36,497 bases of DNA from a virus, in IMG/VR virus record IMGVR_UViG_3300020204_000176, positions 1-36,497 of that record; one strand, given 5' to 3'. Positions 23,155 to 32,900 of the stretch are shown in pieces. The number at the start of each line of letters is the position of its first letter. Position 1 is the first letter of the stretch. The translations under genes and the position numbers were made by a program. The notes beneath the pieces are model-generated. The model ran no database searches and was not told the origin of the DNA. It saw nothing but the letters and a program-made list of their open reading frames with translations.

Positions 23155-25379
23155 TGGCGTGGAATAGTCCCTCAAATAAAGGCACTCCCCCCGTAGAGGA
23201 GAAGGCGCTAAGTCCTGGCGCGCCAGTTGTTTATGACATAGGCAAAACGGGAAGACCCTATAAAGACGGTTGGGATATTGAGCGTGCTTACCGCGAGGGT
23301 CATCAAAAGATTACTTGGGTGTTCCGATGCATAGACGCTATTGCGGGTAATCAGGCGCGTCTTCCCATGATGCTCCGTAAGGACAATGACCAACGAGGCG
23401 AGAGAATTAAAACTCGCCGACCGATTCTTGAATTGCTCAACTCAAAATCAAACATCGGAGAAAACTCCTTCATCTTCCGCTACAGGCTGTCAGCGCAACT
23501 CATGATGAGTAGCCGTGGAGTATTTATTGAAAAAGTAAAAGGTCGTGACGGTCGTCTTATCGGTCTGCAACTTCTTCCCCCACAGCACACCGCTCCAATT
23601 CCAGATGTCAAAAATTTTGTTGCAGGTTATGAAGTTGACATGCGCAACGGCTTCAAAGCCACACTCAAACCCGAAGATGTTTGTTGGATTCGCCGCCCGC
23701 ATCCACTTGACCCATATCTTTCCATAACCCCCATGGAATCTGCGGGCATAGCCATTGAACTTGAGAACCTATCCAAGTTATACAACCGCAACTACATGCT
23801 GAATGATGGGCGACCTGGCGGATTGCTCGTCGTTCGTGGCGACATCCAAGAGGACGATAGGGAAGAACTCAAAAACCGTTTTCGCGGAAATCTCACCAAG
23901 GTCGGTGGAACAAGCGTTATCGCATCGCAGGACGGGGTTGATTATGTAGACACATCATCCTCCCCTCGCGACGCTGCGTACACAGAAATGAGAAGAATTC
24001 AGAAAGAAGAAATACTTGCCGCTTTCGGTGTTCCAGAATCCGTAATCGGAAATGCTGCTGGAAGAACCTTTTCTAACGCTGCCGAAGAATTGCGAGTGTT
24101 TTGGATGGAAACAATGACCCCGCACCTCCATACACTTGCACGCGCCCTAGATGAACTTGACGATAAATACTATGTGGATTTTGATACTTCAGATATTCCA
24201 ATTCTGATTATCGCCAAGCAAGAACGAGAGCGCTACCACATGGACGAATTTCAGCAAGGTCTGATTTCGTTAAACGAGTATCGCGAGGCGACAGGAAAGA
24301 AAAAGGTTGAGTCGGAACTTGCCGACTCGTTGCTGTCTAACCCGAATCTTACTCCCATTGCAAACACCGAGAAACCATTCAAGGCTGACCAACAGCAACC
24401 AGTTGACATGGTTGGTGTTGACCAAGGAGCGCCCGCAGGTGGCGGTCTACCTCCGATGGAGGGCGCTGCGGAAATGCCACAACCTGCACCACCGGCACCG
24501 ATTCCTGCGCCCGAACCCGCAGGAGCAGCGACGCAAGGGGCAGCACCCGCAGGAGCGCCAGAAACAGGCGCACTACAGCCCCAACAACAATTAAGCGAAT
24601 GGGAAACCCTTCAGCATGAAATCAACAGAAAATTTGTTGAGGGTGTGGAAACAAAGGCTGACGAAGACACTAATAGGTGGACAGAAATTTTGGACAGGAC
24701 GCTTGAACGTTTGTTTGAGCGTCAGCAGAGGGTTGTGACCGAGAAGGCTTTCGGCAAGAAGGCTTTGAAAGCGTTAGAGAACGGAACGCTTACCGCCGAT
24801 ATGTTTTTTGATACGAAAGTGTGGAATAAACAATTGGCTGACGATGTGAAGCCCGTGATTCTTGCGATTTGTAACGAGGGTAAAGATTATGTTTCGGCTC
24901 GTTCAAACATGCCAGCAGAGGTTGACCAAGAAGAACTTGAGCGTTTGGCTCAGGAACAGATTCAGCGCATGCAACAGGCGAATCAGTCAACATTTGAGGA
25001 AATTGCTGCAGCGGTATTGGTTGCGTTGGCTAGTGGCGGAGATGAAGACAAATCCGCCCTGTTACGAATTGCGCTTGCCGCAATCTTTATCAACTTGTTG
25101 AGAAAACGTCGCCGTGCGATGGCAGAGCATGAAGCACAATCAGCGTTCAACGCAGGTGTCTATGTTTCTGGCAAGTCTGCTGGCGGGTTAACAAAGACTT
25201 GGTTGACGCGCAAAGATGCCAAGGTTCGCGCAGCGCACGCCTTCTTGGAGGGAAAGACTGTAGATTTCGGGGAAGGGTTTGCTGTGAGTGGTTCCATGTT
25301 GCGTTTTCCAGGTGACCCGCTCGCGCCACCATCGCTGACCTACAACTGTAGATGTCGCATCCGATTGAGGTTTGAGTAG
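23154..25379 (+). CDS. Portal protein fused to MuF head-morphogenesis domain
   Basis: This 741-residue protein has an HK97-type portal at about 30-400. Signatures include ITWVFRCIDAIAGN, the PLDPYLSITPMESAG segment, the loop DGRPGGLLVVRGD, and the tail helix SNAAEELRVFWMETMTPHL. A Pro/Ala/Gly/Gln-rich linker spans about 405-480. The C-terminal part ends in the MuF signature: TKTWLTRKDAKVRAAHAFLE at about 684-703, then FRFPGDPLAPPS-like residues (LRFPGDPLAPPSL) and YNCRCRIRLRF. MuF proteins are minor head proteins beside or fused to portals. It overlaps the 57-residue protein's stop. A fused portal-MuF ties one MuF copy to each of 12 portal subunits. Confidence 0.9.
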   Translation: MAWNSPSNKGTPPVEEKALSPGAPVVYDIGKTGRPYKDGWDIERAYREGHQKITWVFRCIDAIAGNQARLPMMLRKDNDQRGERIKTRRPILELLNSKSNIGENSFIFRYRLSAQLMMSSRGVFIEKVKGRDGRLIGLQLLPPQHTAPIPDVKNFVAGYEVDMRNGFKATLKPEDVCWIRRPHPLDPYLSITPMESAGIAIELENLSKLYNRNYMLNDGRPGGLLVVRGDIQEDDREELKNRFRGNLTKVGGTSVIASQDGVDYVDTSSSPRDAAYTEMRRIQKEEILAAFGVPESVIGNAAGRTFSNAAEELRVFWMETMTPHLHTLARALDELDDKYYVDFDTSDIPILIIAKQERERYHMDEFQQGLISLNEYREATGKKKVESELADSLLSNPNLTPIANTEKPFKADQQQPVDMVGVDQGAPAGGGLPPMEGAAEMPQPAPPAPIPAPEPAGAATQGAAPAGAPETGALQPQQQLSEWETLQHEINRKFVEGVETKADEDTNRWTEILDRTLERLFERQQRVVTEKAFGKKALKALENGTLTADMFFDTKVWNKQLADDVKPVILAICNEGKDYVSARSNMPAEVDQEELERLAQEQIQRMQQANQSTFEEIAAAVLVALASGGDEDKSALLRIALAAIFINLLRKRRRAMAEHEAQSAFNAGVYVSGKSAGGLTKTWLTRKDAKVRAAHAFLEGKTVDFGEGFAVSGSMLRFPGDPLAPPSLTYNCRCRIRLRFE

Positions 25380-25394
25380 TTCACACGTAACGAA

Positions 25395-25423
25395 ATGACA
25401 CTTTACTGAAAGTGTTGCATTAT
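25395..25423 (+). promoter_or_regulatory. Candidate promoter with overlapping 7-4-7 inverted repeat
   Basis: In the 75-base gap after the portal gene, ATGACA (25395-25400, one mismatch from TTGACA) and CATTAT (25418-25423) are 17 bases apart; TATAAA at 25421-25426 is another -10 option. ACACTTT / AAAGTGT (25398-25404 and 25409-25415) forms a perfect inverted repeat between them, suited to an operator or a small hairpin. No U-tract follows, so it is not a good terminator. Confidence 0.4.
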
Positions 25424-25454
25424 AAAAGATGTAAATAGTTTAAAGTTGTAGGGT

Positions 25455-28124
25455 ATGTCTGATGTGATGCAAACCGCCGCCCTTGAAATGACCGAATACA
25501 AGGCATCACAAGGTCAAATCAACATTGACGAAGCCCAAGGAATCGTTGAAGCGTTTGTTGCTGGTATCGGGAACAAGGACTCCGTAGGTGACATTATCGT
25601 CACGGGTGCGTTCGCCGAAAGCCTAAAAAGACGTAAACCGAGAGTGGTTTGGGGTCACGACTGGAATTCACCAATCGGAAAAGTCCTTGATATCTACGAG
25701 GTTCCACGCACCGACCAACGCCTGCCAGCAAAGATGCGTAACGCAGGCATCGGCGGATTATATGTTCGCGTGCAATTCAATCTCAAGTCAGAACGAGGAA
25801 GACAGGCGTTCGCCGATGTTTCGTTCTTTGGCGAAGAGCAAGAGTGGTCAATCGGATACAAAACCCTTGACGCCGACTTTGACCCACAGAGAAATGCGAA
25901 CGTTTTAAAGAAAGTTGAACTGTACGAGGTTTCTCCCGTGCTTCATGGAGCAAATCAACTAACAGGGACAATCAGTATTAAGGCAGACGAATCTGTCAAG
26001 GGCGCTTCGGGTAGTCCATGTTGGGATGGTTACAGACAGGTCGGCATGAAACCTGGCAAGAACGGAAAGATGGTGCCGAATTGTGTTCCGATAGGAGAAA
26101 AGGGCGAACAACTAAGAGACCCCAAGGGTGGTCTCACCGCAGCGGGTCGTGCACACTTCAACCGTACCGAAGGTTCAAACCTCAAGCCAGGTGTGAGGGG
26201 TCCTGCTGATACGCCTGAGAAGATGCGTCGTAAGGGTTCTTTCCTGACGCGTTTCTTTACAAACCCGAGTGGTCCGATGAAGGACGAAAAGGGACGCCCG
26301 ACGCGCTTGGCGCTTTCCGCCGCTGCTTGGGGAGAGCCCGTTCCACAGGATAGGGAAGCAGCAGCAAAACTCGCGGCTAAGGGTCGCAGACTTTTGGAGC
26401 GCTACGAGAACTCCAAGAAAAAGAAGAGCGACGCCGTAGATATTGACGAAATATACAAGATTGCCGAGCAGTTCGTAATGTCTGACGAATCCTTTAAGAA
26501 AGAACAAAAGATATTCGTTCTTGAGTCTCTGCAAGAGAAGGGAATCGTCCCAACTTCAGAAAAAGGAATGCGTCCTGAGTTTGAGAACATGATGCGTGCA
26601 CGCATGATGGAACAGTTCAAGAAACAGCGCATCATGGCAATGCTCGCTCAGATGCTTGAAAACCGCGACGACGACGAGGAGGAAAACGAAGAAGAAGACG
26701 ACGGGATAGAAGCAGCAAAACCCGAACTTGGACGTGCGCCCAATCTTCCGCTCGCGCTCGCCAAAAAGTTTGGAGGAGCAATCCGCATTCGTGAGTCCGA
26801 CGCTAACTCCGTAATCTTTGACCACAGAGGACAAAACGGTATGAACACGCTTCGTGTTTCGTATCACTTTGAAGACGGAAAGTTTATGTTTGGAGACCCA
26901 ACGCAAGTAAAACCAAAAGTGGTTTATTTGAACATGAGCGGTGACGAAGTGCCCGGCTCATCCGACGCATCGCGTCGCTACGAAGATAGATATGAAATGG
27001 ATGAACAACCGCAAGTGCCACTTGGTGTCAAACCCAAGTCACCCGAGAAGGTTGACCCGCTCGGCGGTCTAATTCCGCAAGAAGTTATCACGGCAAGAAC
27101 CCGTGGCTACGGTCCGCGTAGGGGCAATCTTGAGCGTCTGCTCCGATATTGGCGTCCAATCATGCGCAAGCCAGGTGGTTTTCGCCGTTGCCGTGTAATT
27201 CTTGCTAACCATCCAGAGTTGTACCCGTTGAACAATATTTGTGCTTGGCTACACCACGAAACAACAGGACTCTGGCCGAATGAAGGGTGTCATCATCCCG
27301 GCATGAAGAATTGTCGCAAGAAATTGAAAGGTGTTGTACGCGGAACGATTTGGAGCGACCGTGAGTGGAATGAGCGTTTGCGGAATCTTGTGAGCCGAGG
27401 AAGAAAAGATGGTCAGTTGCTTGAGGAAGACATTTTAGATATTTTTGGTGACCAAGGCTCGGAAGAATTAAATTTTGAATTGATGGAGGATGTCGCTGAA
27501 AAAATGGCTGTTGGCATGATTGGCGATTTTGAAACGGAAAACCCTGCCGAAGAGGAAAAACAGGCTTACGAGGCTCTGCGTGAATTCATGAATATGGAAC
27601 CCGAATTTGTCTCTTACATGACTGGCGATGACAATTGGATGATGGAGGGCGAAGACGACAACGACGAAACCATTGAAATGCCGATATTGGTGTCGGGTGG
27701 CGGAGGCGGCTGTGGTTGTGGCGGTGCGTGTGGAGGTGGGGGCAAGGAGATGATTGCGGCTCTCGCAGCAGCCCTTTCCGACATGATTAAGAGCGCCGAG
27801 GATGAGATGCAAATCAAGGGTGCACATATCAACGGTGACAATGTTCAGCGTTTGAAAGATGCTTACGGCATTCTCACAACTGTCTTCCAATACGGTGGTT
27901 TGGACGAGAAGCCATATTTGGTAAAAGCCAAAGGCATGAGTGTCTACAACCTTAAATCTGCTATTGACCCCGTTTTGGAGTTCTACGGCATTGACTCTGA
28001 GGCAACAGAACAGGGTGTCAGGTTGTTCGGAATTGACTGTGCACCCGATGATGCCGTAGACGCATTATCTTCTGTGCTCCAAAGATTAGAATCATCAAAA
28101 AATGCGACAGTGTTGCATAGGTAA
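25455..28124 (+). CDS. Prohead protease multidomain fusion
   Basis: This 889-residue protein starts with an HK97-type prohead protease (about 1-178): VEAFVAGIGNKDSVGDIIV, catalytic His68 in VVWGHDWNSPIG, Ser132 in EWSIGYKTL, and VELYEVSPVLHGANQLT. Typical prohead proteases have about 200 residues. Here follow a Cys-bounded stretch (189-210), a DUF6321-like domain (about 220-317; DPKGGLTAAGRAHFNRTEG, GSFLTRFFTNPSGPMKDEKG), a helical acidic segment (330-420), a Cys/His-rich domain (549-625; C579, C596, H600, H601, C612, H613, H614, C620), and a Gly/Cys tract (748-763) with a helical end. The tail may act as a scaffold-like cleavable region or carry extra head functions. The ATG at 25455 lacks an ideal leader; GTG 25464 or ATG 25467 are alternatives. 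Confidence 0.85.
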   Translation: MSDVMQTAALEMTEYKASQGQINIDEAQGIVEAFVAGIGNKDSVGDIIVTGAFAESLKRRKPRVVWGHDWNSPIGKVLDIYEVPRTDQRLPAKMRNAGIGGLYVRVQFNLKSERGRQAFADVSFFGEEQEWSIGYKTLDADFDPQRNANVLKKVELYEVSPVLHGANQLTGTISIKADESVKGASGSPCWDGYRQVGMKPGKNGKMVPNCVPIGEKGEQLRDPKGGLTAAGRAHFNRTEGSNLKPGVRGPADTPEKMRRKGSFLTRFFTNPSGPMKDEKGRPTRLALSAAAWGEPVPQDREAAAKLAAKGRRLLERYENSKKKKSDAVDIDEIYKIAEQFVMSDESFKKEQKIFVLESLQEKGIVPTSEKGMRPEFENMMRARMMEQFKKQRIMAMLAQMLENRDDDEEENEEEDDGIEAAKPELGRAPNLPLALAKKFGGAIRIRESDANSVIFDHRGQNGMNTLRVSYHFEDGKFMFGDPTQVKPKVVYLNMSGDEVPGSSDASRRYEDRYEMDEQPQVPLGVKPKSPEKVDPLGGLIPQEVITARTRGYGPRRGNLERLLRYWRPIMRKPGGFRRCRVILANHPELYPLNNICAWLHHETTGLWPNEGCHHPGMKNCRKKLKGVVRGTIWSDREWNERLRNLVSRGRKDGQLLEEDILDIFGDQGSEELNFELMEDVAEKMAVGMIGDFETENPAEEEKQAYEALREFMNMEPEFVSYMTGDDNWMMEGEDDNDETIEMPILVSGGGGGCGCGGACGGGGKEMIAALAAALSDMIKSAEDEMQIKGAHINGDNVQRLKDAYGILTTVFQYGGLDEKPYLVKAKGMSVYNLKSAIDPVLEFYGIDSEATEQGVRLFGIDCAPDDAVDALSSVLQRLESSKNATVLHR

Positions 28125-28142
28125 CGACAAAGGAATACTACA

Positions 28143-29741
28143 ATGAGTTATACTTCTAGAACAGGTTTACCACAAAAGACAGCAAAGTATCAGTGTGTAG
28201 TGTCGGGCGCGAAACGCTTGGCTCCATGCGCAGGATGCCCCAATGCAAAGGCTTGCCTCGTCAAGTCAATGCAATATAAGGAGTCAGGAAAAATGGCAGA
28301 GACACCGACAGTCAAACTGAATGCGGACGGCAGCATTGGGTGCGCCAAAGGTCTTGAGATTGCCAACTGTGGATACAAGCCGGGTGCAAAAGTTTGTGGA
28401 AAGTGTGGCGCTGCTGCTGTTTCCGTAAAAGGTATGGGCAAAGGCAACTATGAATCGGATTGGGTTTCCGATGATGACAAGAAGCCGAAGAAGATGATGC
28501 AACCGATGGTTGACGGCGAAGAGGACGATGAAGAAGAAGACGGAAAAATGATGAATCAGGATTCCGACCCTCTCAAGAAGAAGAAGTCCAAGAAAATGAT
28601 GGGCATGAAGCCCGGTTCGGTCATGGAAGAAATGGCTTCGGAAGAAGAGTCCGACGACGAGGAAGAGAAGGAGATGAATAGAGGCATGCCGACGGCATCG
28701 CCGACCACCGCTCCAATGGACGACGAAGAGGACGATGACGACGAATCCATGATTGATGACGAAGAAGAAAAGATGTGGAACGAACTAGAGGACATGGTCA
28801 AGAAGCGTAAGAAGGCTCGCAAGAAGCGCATGGCTTCCATGGGCATGAAGTCAGCCGAGTTCGCTGGCGACGATGACGCATTCGTATGCGGTATTGAACG
28901 CAAGATGTACGGCGGTGGAAGTTCACCTTGCGCCAATTGCCCGGGTGGTTGCGAACCGCACAACGATATGCCGTCACTCCTTGAAGTTGAAGGCATTGCC
29001 GAAGACATGTTCTCAGGCAAAATTCTTGACTCGGGATACGCAGACCTTTCGGACATCTTCGTCGTTGACATTCAGCGCAAAGACGGCAAACCGATTGAAG
29101 CATACTTTGATGGCTCAACTGGCGAGTGCATGGGTTGGCACCTTCTCAATGAAGACCTCATTGGTGAAGTCGGTGTCGTTCCCGGCGATAAAGTCATCTC
29201 GTTTGACGATGCGGCGGATATCGCTGTCAAGTCAATTGAGGGTGAAGTTATCGCAGTTGACGCAGACATGTTTGAGGGCTACGACGCTTACGCCGTTGAA
29301 ATTGAGGGCGTAGACGGAAAATCCTACGATGTGTTCGTCGGCGTTGACGGAGAAATTCTTGGCTACGACGAATACGACCCCGAACAAGCAAACGAAATTG
29401 AAGAAGAGGTCGCCGACCTTGCGTTGAAGCGCATGTACAGCGACGAGCGACGCAAGGAGTTGGCGGCTCAGGGTCACGCTCTACCGGATGGTTCTTATCC
29501 AATTGTTGATGAGGCTGACCTGAAGAATGCGATTCAGGCTTATGGAAGAGCAAAAGATAAGTCAGCAGCCAAGACTCACATCACAAAGCGGGCAAAGGCT
29601 CTTGGGCGCGCAGAGTTGATTCCCGATGAGTGGAGCGACGGGGAAAAGGTTTTGTCGGACGACGAAGCGAAGAAGTTCATAGGTGATTTGCTTGAGTTTG
29701 AAATGCTCACTGTTGAGCAGGACATCAACCCAACGAACTAA
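28143..29741 (+). CDS. Modular Cys-cluster/PepSY/DUF6582-like head-region protein
   Basis: This 532-residue protein has three four-Cys clusters: C18-x10-C29-x2-C32-x5-C38, C67-x8-C76-x8-C85-x2-C88, and C249-x13-C263-x2-C266-x3-C270. They are probably metal-binding knuckles. Between clusters 2 and 3 is a very acidic/lysine/methionine-rich segment (105-240). Residues about 275-410 look like two PepSY-like repeats (FVVDIQRKDGKPIEAYFDG; DAADIAVKSIEGEVIAVDAD; YAVEIEGVDGKSYDVFVGVD). Residues about 436-498 (RRKELAAQGHALPDGSYPIV, DLKNAIQAYGRA, ITKRAKALG) match a DUF6582-like phage module. It may be a scaffold or internal head protein, as it occupies the slot after the protease, but that is inference. 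Confidence 0.7.
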   Translation: MSYTSRTGLPQKTAKYQCVVSGAKRLAPCAGCPNAKACLVKSMQYKESGKMAETPTVKLNADGSIGCAKGLEIANCGYKPGAKVCGKCGAAAVSVKGMGKGNYESDWVSDDDKKPKKMMQPMVDGEEDDEEEDGKMMNQDSDPLKKKKSKKMMGMKPGSVMEEMASEEESDDEEEKEMNRGMPTASPTTAPMDDEEDDDDESMIDDEEEKMWNELEDMVKKRKKARKKRMASMGMKSAEFAGDDDAFVCGIERKMYGGGSSPCANCPGGCEPHNDMPSLLEVEGIAEDMFSGKILDSGYADLSDIFVVDIQRKDGKPIEAYFDGSTGECMGWHLLNEDLIGEVGVVPGDKVISFDDAADIAVKSIEGEVIAVDADMFEGYDAYAVEIEGVDGKSYDVFVGVDGEILGYDEYDPEQANEIEEEVADLALKRMYSDERRKELAAQGHALPDGSYPIVDEADLKNAIQAYGRAKDKSAAKTHITKRAKALGRAELIPDEWSDGEKVLSDDEAKKFIGDLLEFEMLTVEQDINPTN

Positions 29742-29745
29742 TCGT

Positions 29746-29943
29746 ATGCGTAAACCGGGTTATGAAACCGCTGGTCAGTATCAGACCCAAGGAACTAATC
29801 AGCAGGTTTCGGGCGTTGTTTCAAAACTCAATGCAGAACAAGAACCCCAAAGTGAACAAACAGATGACAAAGTGGAAGACGATAAACCCAAGAAGTCTAG
29901 AAAACGCAAGAAAGTGTCTTCCGACGAATCAGTTTCAGATTAA
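29746..29943 (+). CDS. Small charged protein
   Basis: This 65-residue protein starts at ATG 29746, 4 bases after the previous stop. It is polar and probably disordered: an N-terminal Gln/Thr/Gly stretch (YETAGQYQTQGTNQQVSGVV), an acidic middle and a lysine/arginine run (KPKKSRKRKK) before a short acidic end. Composition suggests a DNA- or partner-binding tail or small scaffold. No family recognised. The next gene starts 13 bases later with its own strong ribosome-binding site. Confidence 0.5.
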   Translation: MRKPGYETAGQYQTQGTNQQVSGVVSKLNAEQEPQSEQTDDKVEDDKPKKSRKRKKVSSDESVSD

Positions 29944-29955
29944 AAAGGAGAGACG

Positions 29956-32900
29956 ATGAATTCGTCTCTTGCTTATACCGCGAATCAGCGAGTAGAGCGC
30001 TACAGAAAATCCGTTGAGTTTGTTGCAGAAGATGTGCTGCTCTACAAGGGATTTCTCGGTCGTTCGTTAAAAGAACGCGAAGGCTTGTCAAGTGTGGGCA
30101 CGAGAGCAGCGCGTGCTGCTGGTGTGATTGTTGATTCTTTGGGCAAGTTGCGATGTCCGCCGGGTACTCCTAATGCTAATCAGTTCACAGATTTGCAAAT
30201 GTCGAACTGTATGGTGCCGGGTTTGGGTGCTGCGAGGCGAGCCGCTCAAAAACTTGCTAATTCAACCCAATCGCTAATAGACAATGCTCAAAAAATGTTG
30301 CGTGGTCCTGACGGTAAAAAACTTAAGGGCAAAGCAAAAGTTGCAGCGCTTGCCTCTTTGGTTGCTTTGGATGTCATGGACTATCTGAACATGGACGGAA
30401 GTGGTTCGTTGTCTGCGTCTACTCTCGCTTTGGCGGAAGTGTTGCGCTACGGTTCGTCACAAGTAGCCGAAGCAGTATTGGACAGACTTGTACGACAGGG
30501 CAAAATTACCGAAACTCAGCGCAAAAATATGCAAGCGATTCTAGACAAAGTTGCAACGACACAAAGATTTGGTGGACTTGCAGAATACATAGTCAGTCGC
30601 ACCGACTTGGCAGTTCGTAAGAGACGAATGAAACCAACTCGTCGCGAGAATATGGTTCCGAATGTCGTTGAATTGGTGGACGACACCGTAGACGCTGCGA
30701 CACAAGCAAAGTGGGATGCGTACGTTGATGGGCTGAATATTCCCAATGCACCCGAACGCGAAAGGGTGGAAGTTAACACCGTTGAAGAGGGGGTTGTCGC
30801 TCTTCTTGAAGGCAAGATTGTTGACATGCCCGATGTTGAGGGTGCTCACATGCTGATGGATGAACTCGGGCACATTATTGCAGATTTGGAGGAAATGCAC
30901 AAGAATGGGGAAATTGATGACGTAACTCTTGAGAACGCTGTTTTTGATTTGTGTCAAATAACCGTGAAGGGAACAAGCGCATTTTGCTTGGGCAACAAGG
31001 GAATACCGCGATACTTGATGCCACAGGCGGAAGGTAAACCAGTAGCGGGTTCAAGGGCTCAAAAAGCATTTGATGCGCAAGTAAAGGTTTTGCAAGATGC
31101 GGTTGATAAAGCAATAGCAGATGGACGTCCGCAAGCCGAAATAGACGAATTGCAAAAGAAATTAGACAAGTTCGTTAAAAAAGGTGAAATTAACGGACAG
31201 AAAGATATGTTGGCATATCTTGCGGAAAGAGGTATCAAGCCGAGAGTCGGGGAGGACGGCAAAGAGGTCGGCGTAGAAATGGTGCCGTCAACAAAACTTA
31301 AGGCAACTCAACGAGACATGCAGGGTCACAAAGTTGTCGGCATGATGCGTGCCAAAAAGAGAGGCGAATACGACCCAGGCAAAGAAGCCGTGTTTGTATC
31401 TAAGGACGGATACATTATTGACGGACATCATCGTGTTGGTGCACAAGCAGGAATGGATTACCAAGACGGGGTACTTGGAAATGACCACCAAATGCCAGTC
31501 ATCGTGTTGGATGCAAACATTTCGGAAATATTGCCTGTGGCGAATGACTGGACGCAAGACTATGGCATACAGAGAAAGACTGTTGCGCAAACGTCTGAGG
31601 GCGGACCAACAGCAGTTGACATTTTGGATTTGGTGAAGCAAAAACGCGCACAAAAAGCACAAGAAGCGCTTGGACAAGTTGACAGCAGAATTCCCGACGT
31701 CGATTTGACTACGCAAGATATCGGCTTGCCCAAAACCGATGCGGATGAGGTTATTAAATCAGTTACACCAAAACTCAAATCACCAAGACATCTTGATGTC
31801 GCCACGACGGTAAGTTCGGACGCACTTTTGCCAAGTGCTCCTGAACAGTCTGTCCGACCCCCAGGGTATGCACAAATAACCGTAGATGCTGAAAAATTTA
31901 ATGCCGAACTCAAAGAAAAAACTAATGCGCTTTTGGACAAACACGGCATAGATAAAAATAAGCCCCCATCCCAACAAATAGATGAACTTGCAGGCAAAAT
32001 GGGCGTGGTTCTGCAAACACCCATTGAAAAACAACTGGATACTGCTGTGACTTGGATGGAAGAACAAGGTATGGCTAAGGCGAACATATTATTGGAAGCA
32101 GACCCAAATCATTCAGCGGAAATTAATGCCTACCGCAAGATAAAAGGTCAAGCAATCATTGACGCAATAAATTCAATGCGAAATGACAAGGGTCAACCGG
32201 GTTGGATGAAGAAAAATGCGGAAGGAAGAGAAACCGTAAAACAGGCGATTGCGCAAGGATATCTAGAAGCACTCGTCGGTATGGACGAAATTTTTAAAGG
32301 CGCCCCCAATCTAAAGGGAGGCGTCATGCTTGAACTCCACGGTGTTGATGGACCAGCCTCCATGAATGACGCGGCTGGTTATGCACAGGTCGGTATGCGC
32401 GGTGACGGAAAAGTAATGGCAAAAGTTTCGCTAGTACCGGACTCGATGATTTTTGACCAAACGAAACAAAATGTACTGCCCAAAGGTCAGGGGATGACTC
32501 AGACTTTGCGTTTCATGGGGGCGGACGACCATCAGGTTGGACTCGCCATTCATGAGGGTGCACACGCTGAACATTTTATGCACCAATTTAAAACGCTCGG
32601 TATTGAGATGGGCGAAAACGCACCATCCATCAGTGAACAAGTAAGAAATAGGGGAGATAAACTTTCTGATTCATACATGGGCGTAATGTTCTCTAAGCGA
32701 TATGACTTCCCTAAAGATGCGACATGGGATGAAGTTGAGGAAGAAATCAAGAGCAAACGGAAACGCCCCTCTTTTAGAAATTTTGTTGACGGACCGGAAC
32801 ACAACCTAAATCAATATCTGTTTGATGTTGCGACGGCAGAGATGCTGAAAAGTAGGGGTGCTGGTGGCGCACCAGATTTGTCTTCTTCTGACCTAGAAAA

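Noticed and set aside
24379-24594. Pro/Ala/Gln-coding repeats in the portal linker as a DNA repeat element
   Set aside because: It is low-complexity coding sequence without exact repeated units.
28556-29118. Minus-strand open frames opposite the acidic region of the 532-residue protein
   Set aside because: They are Ser-rich antisense images of GAA/GAC/GAT codon runs with no leader.
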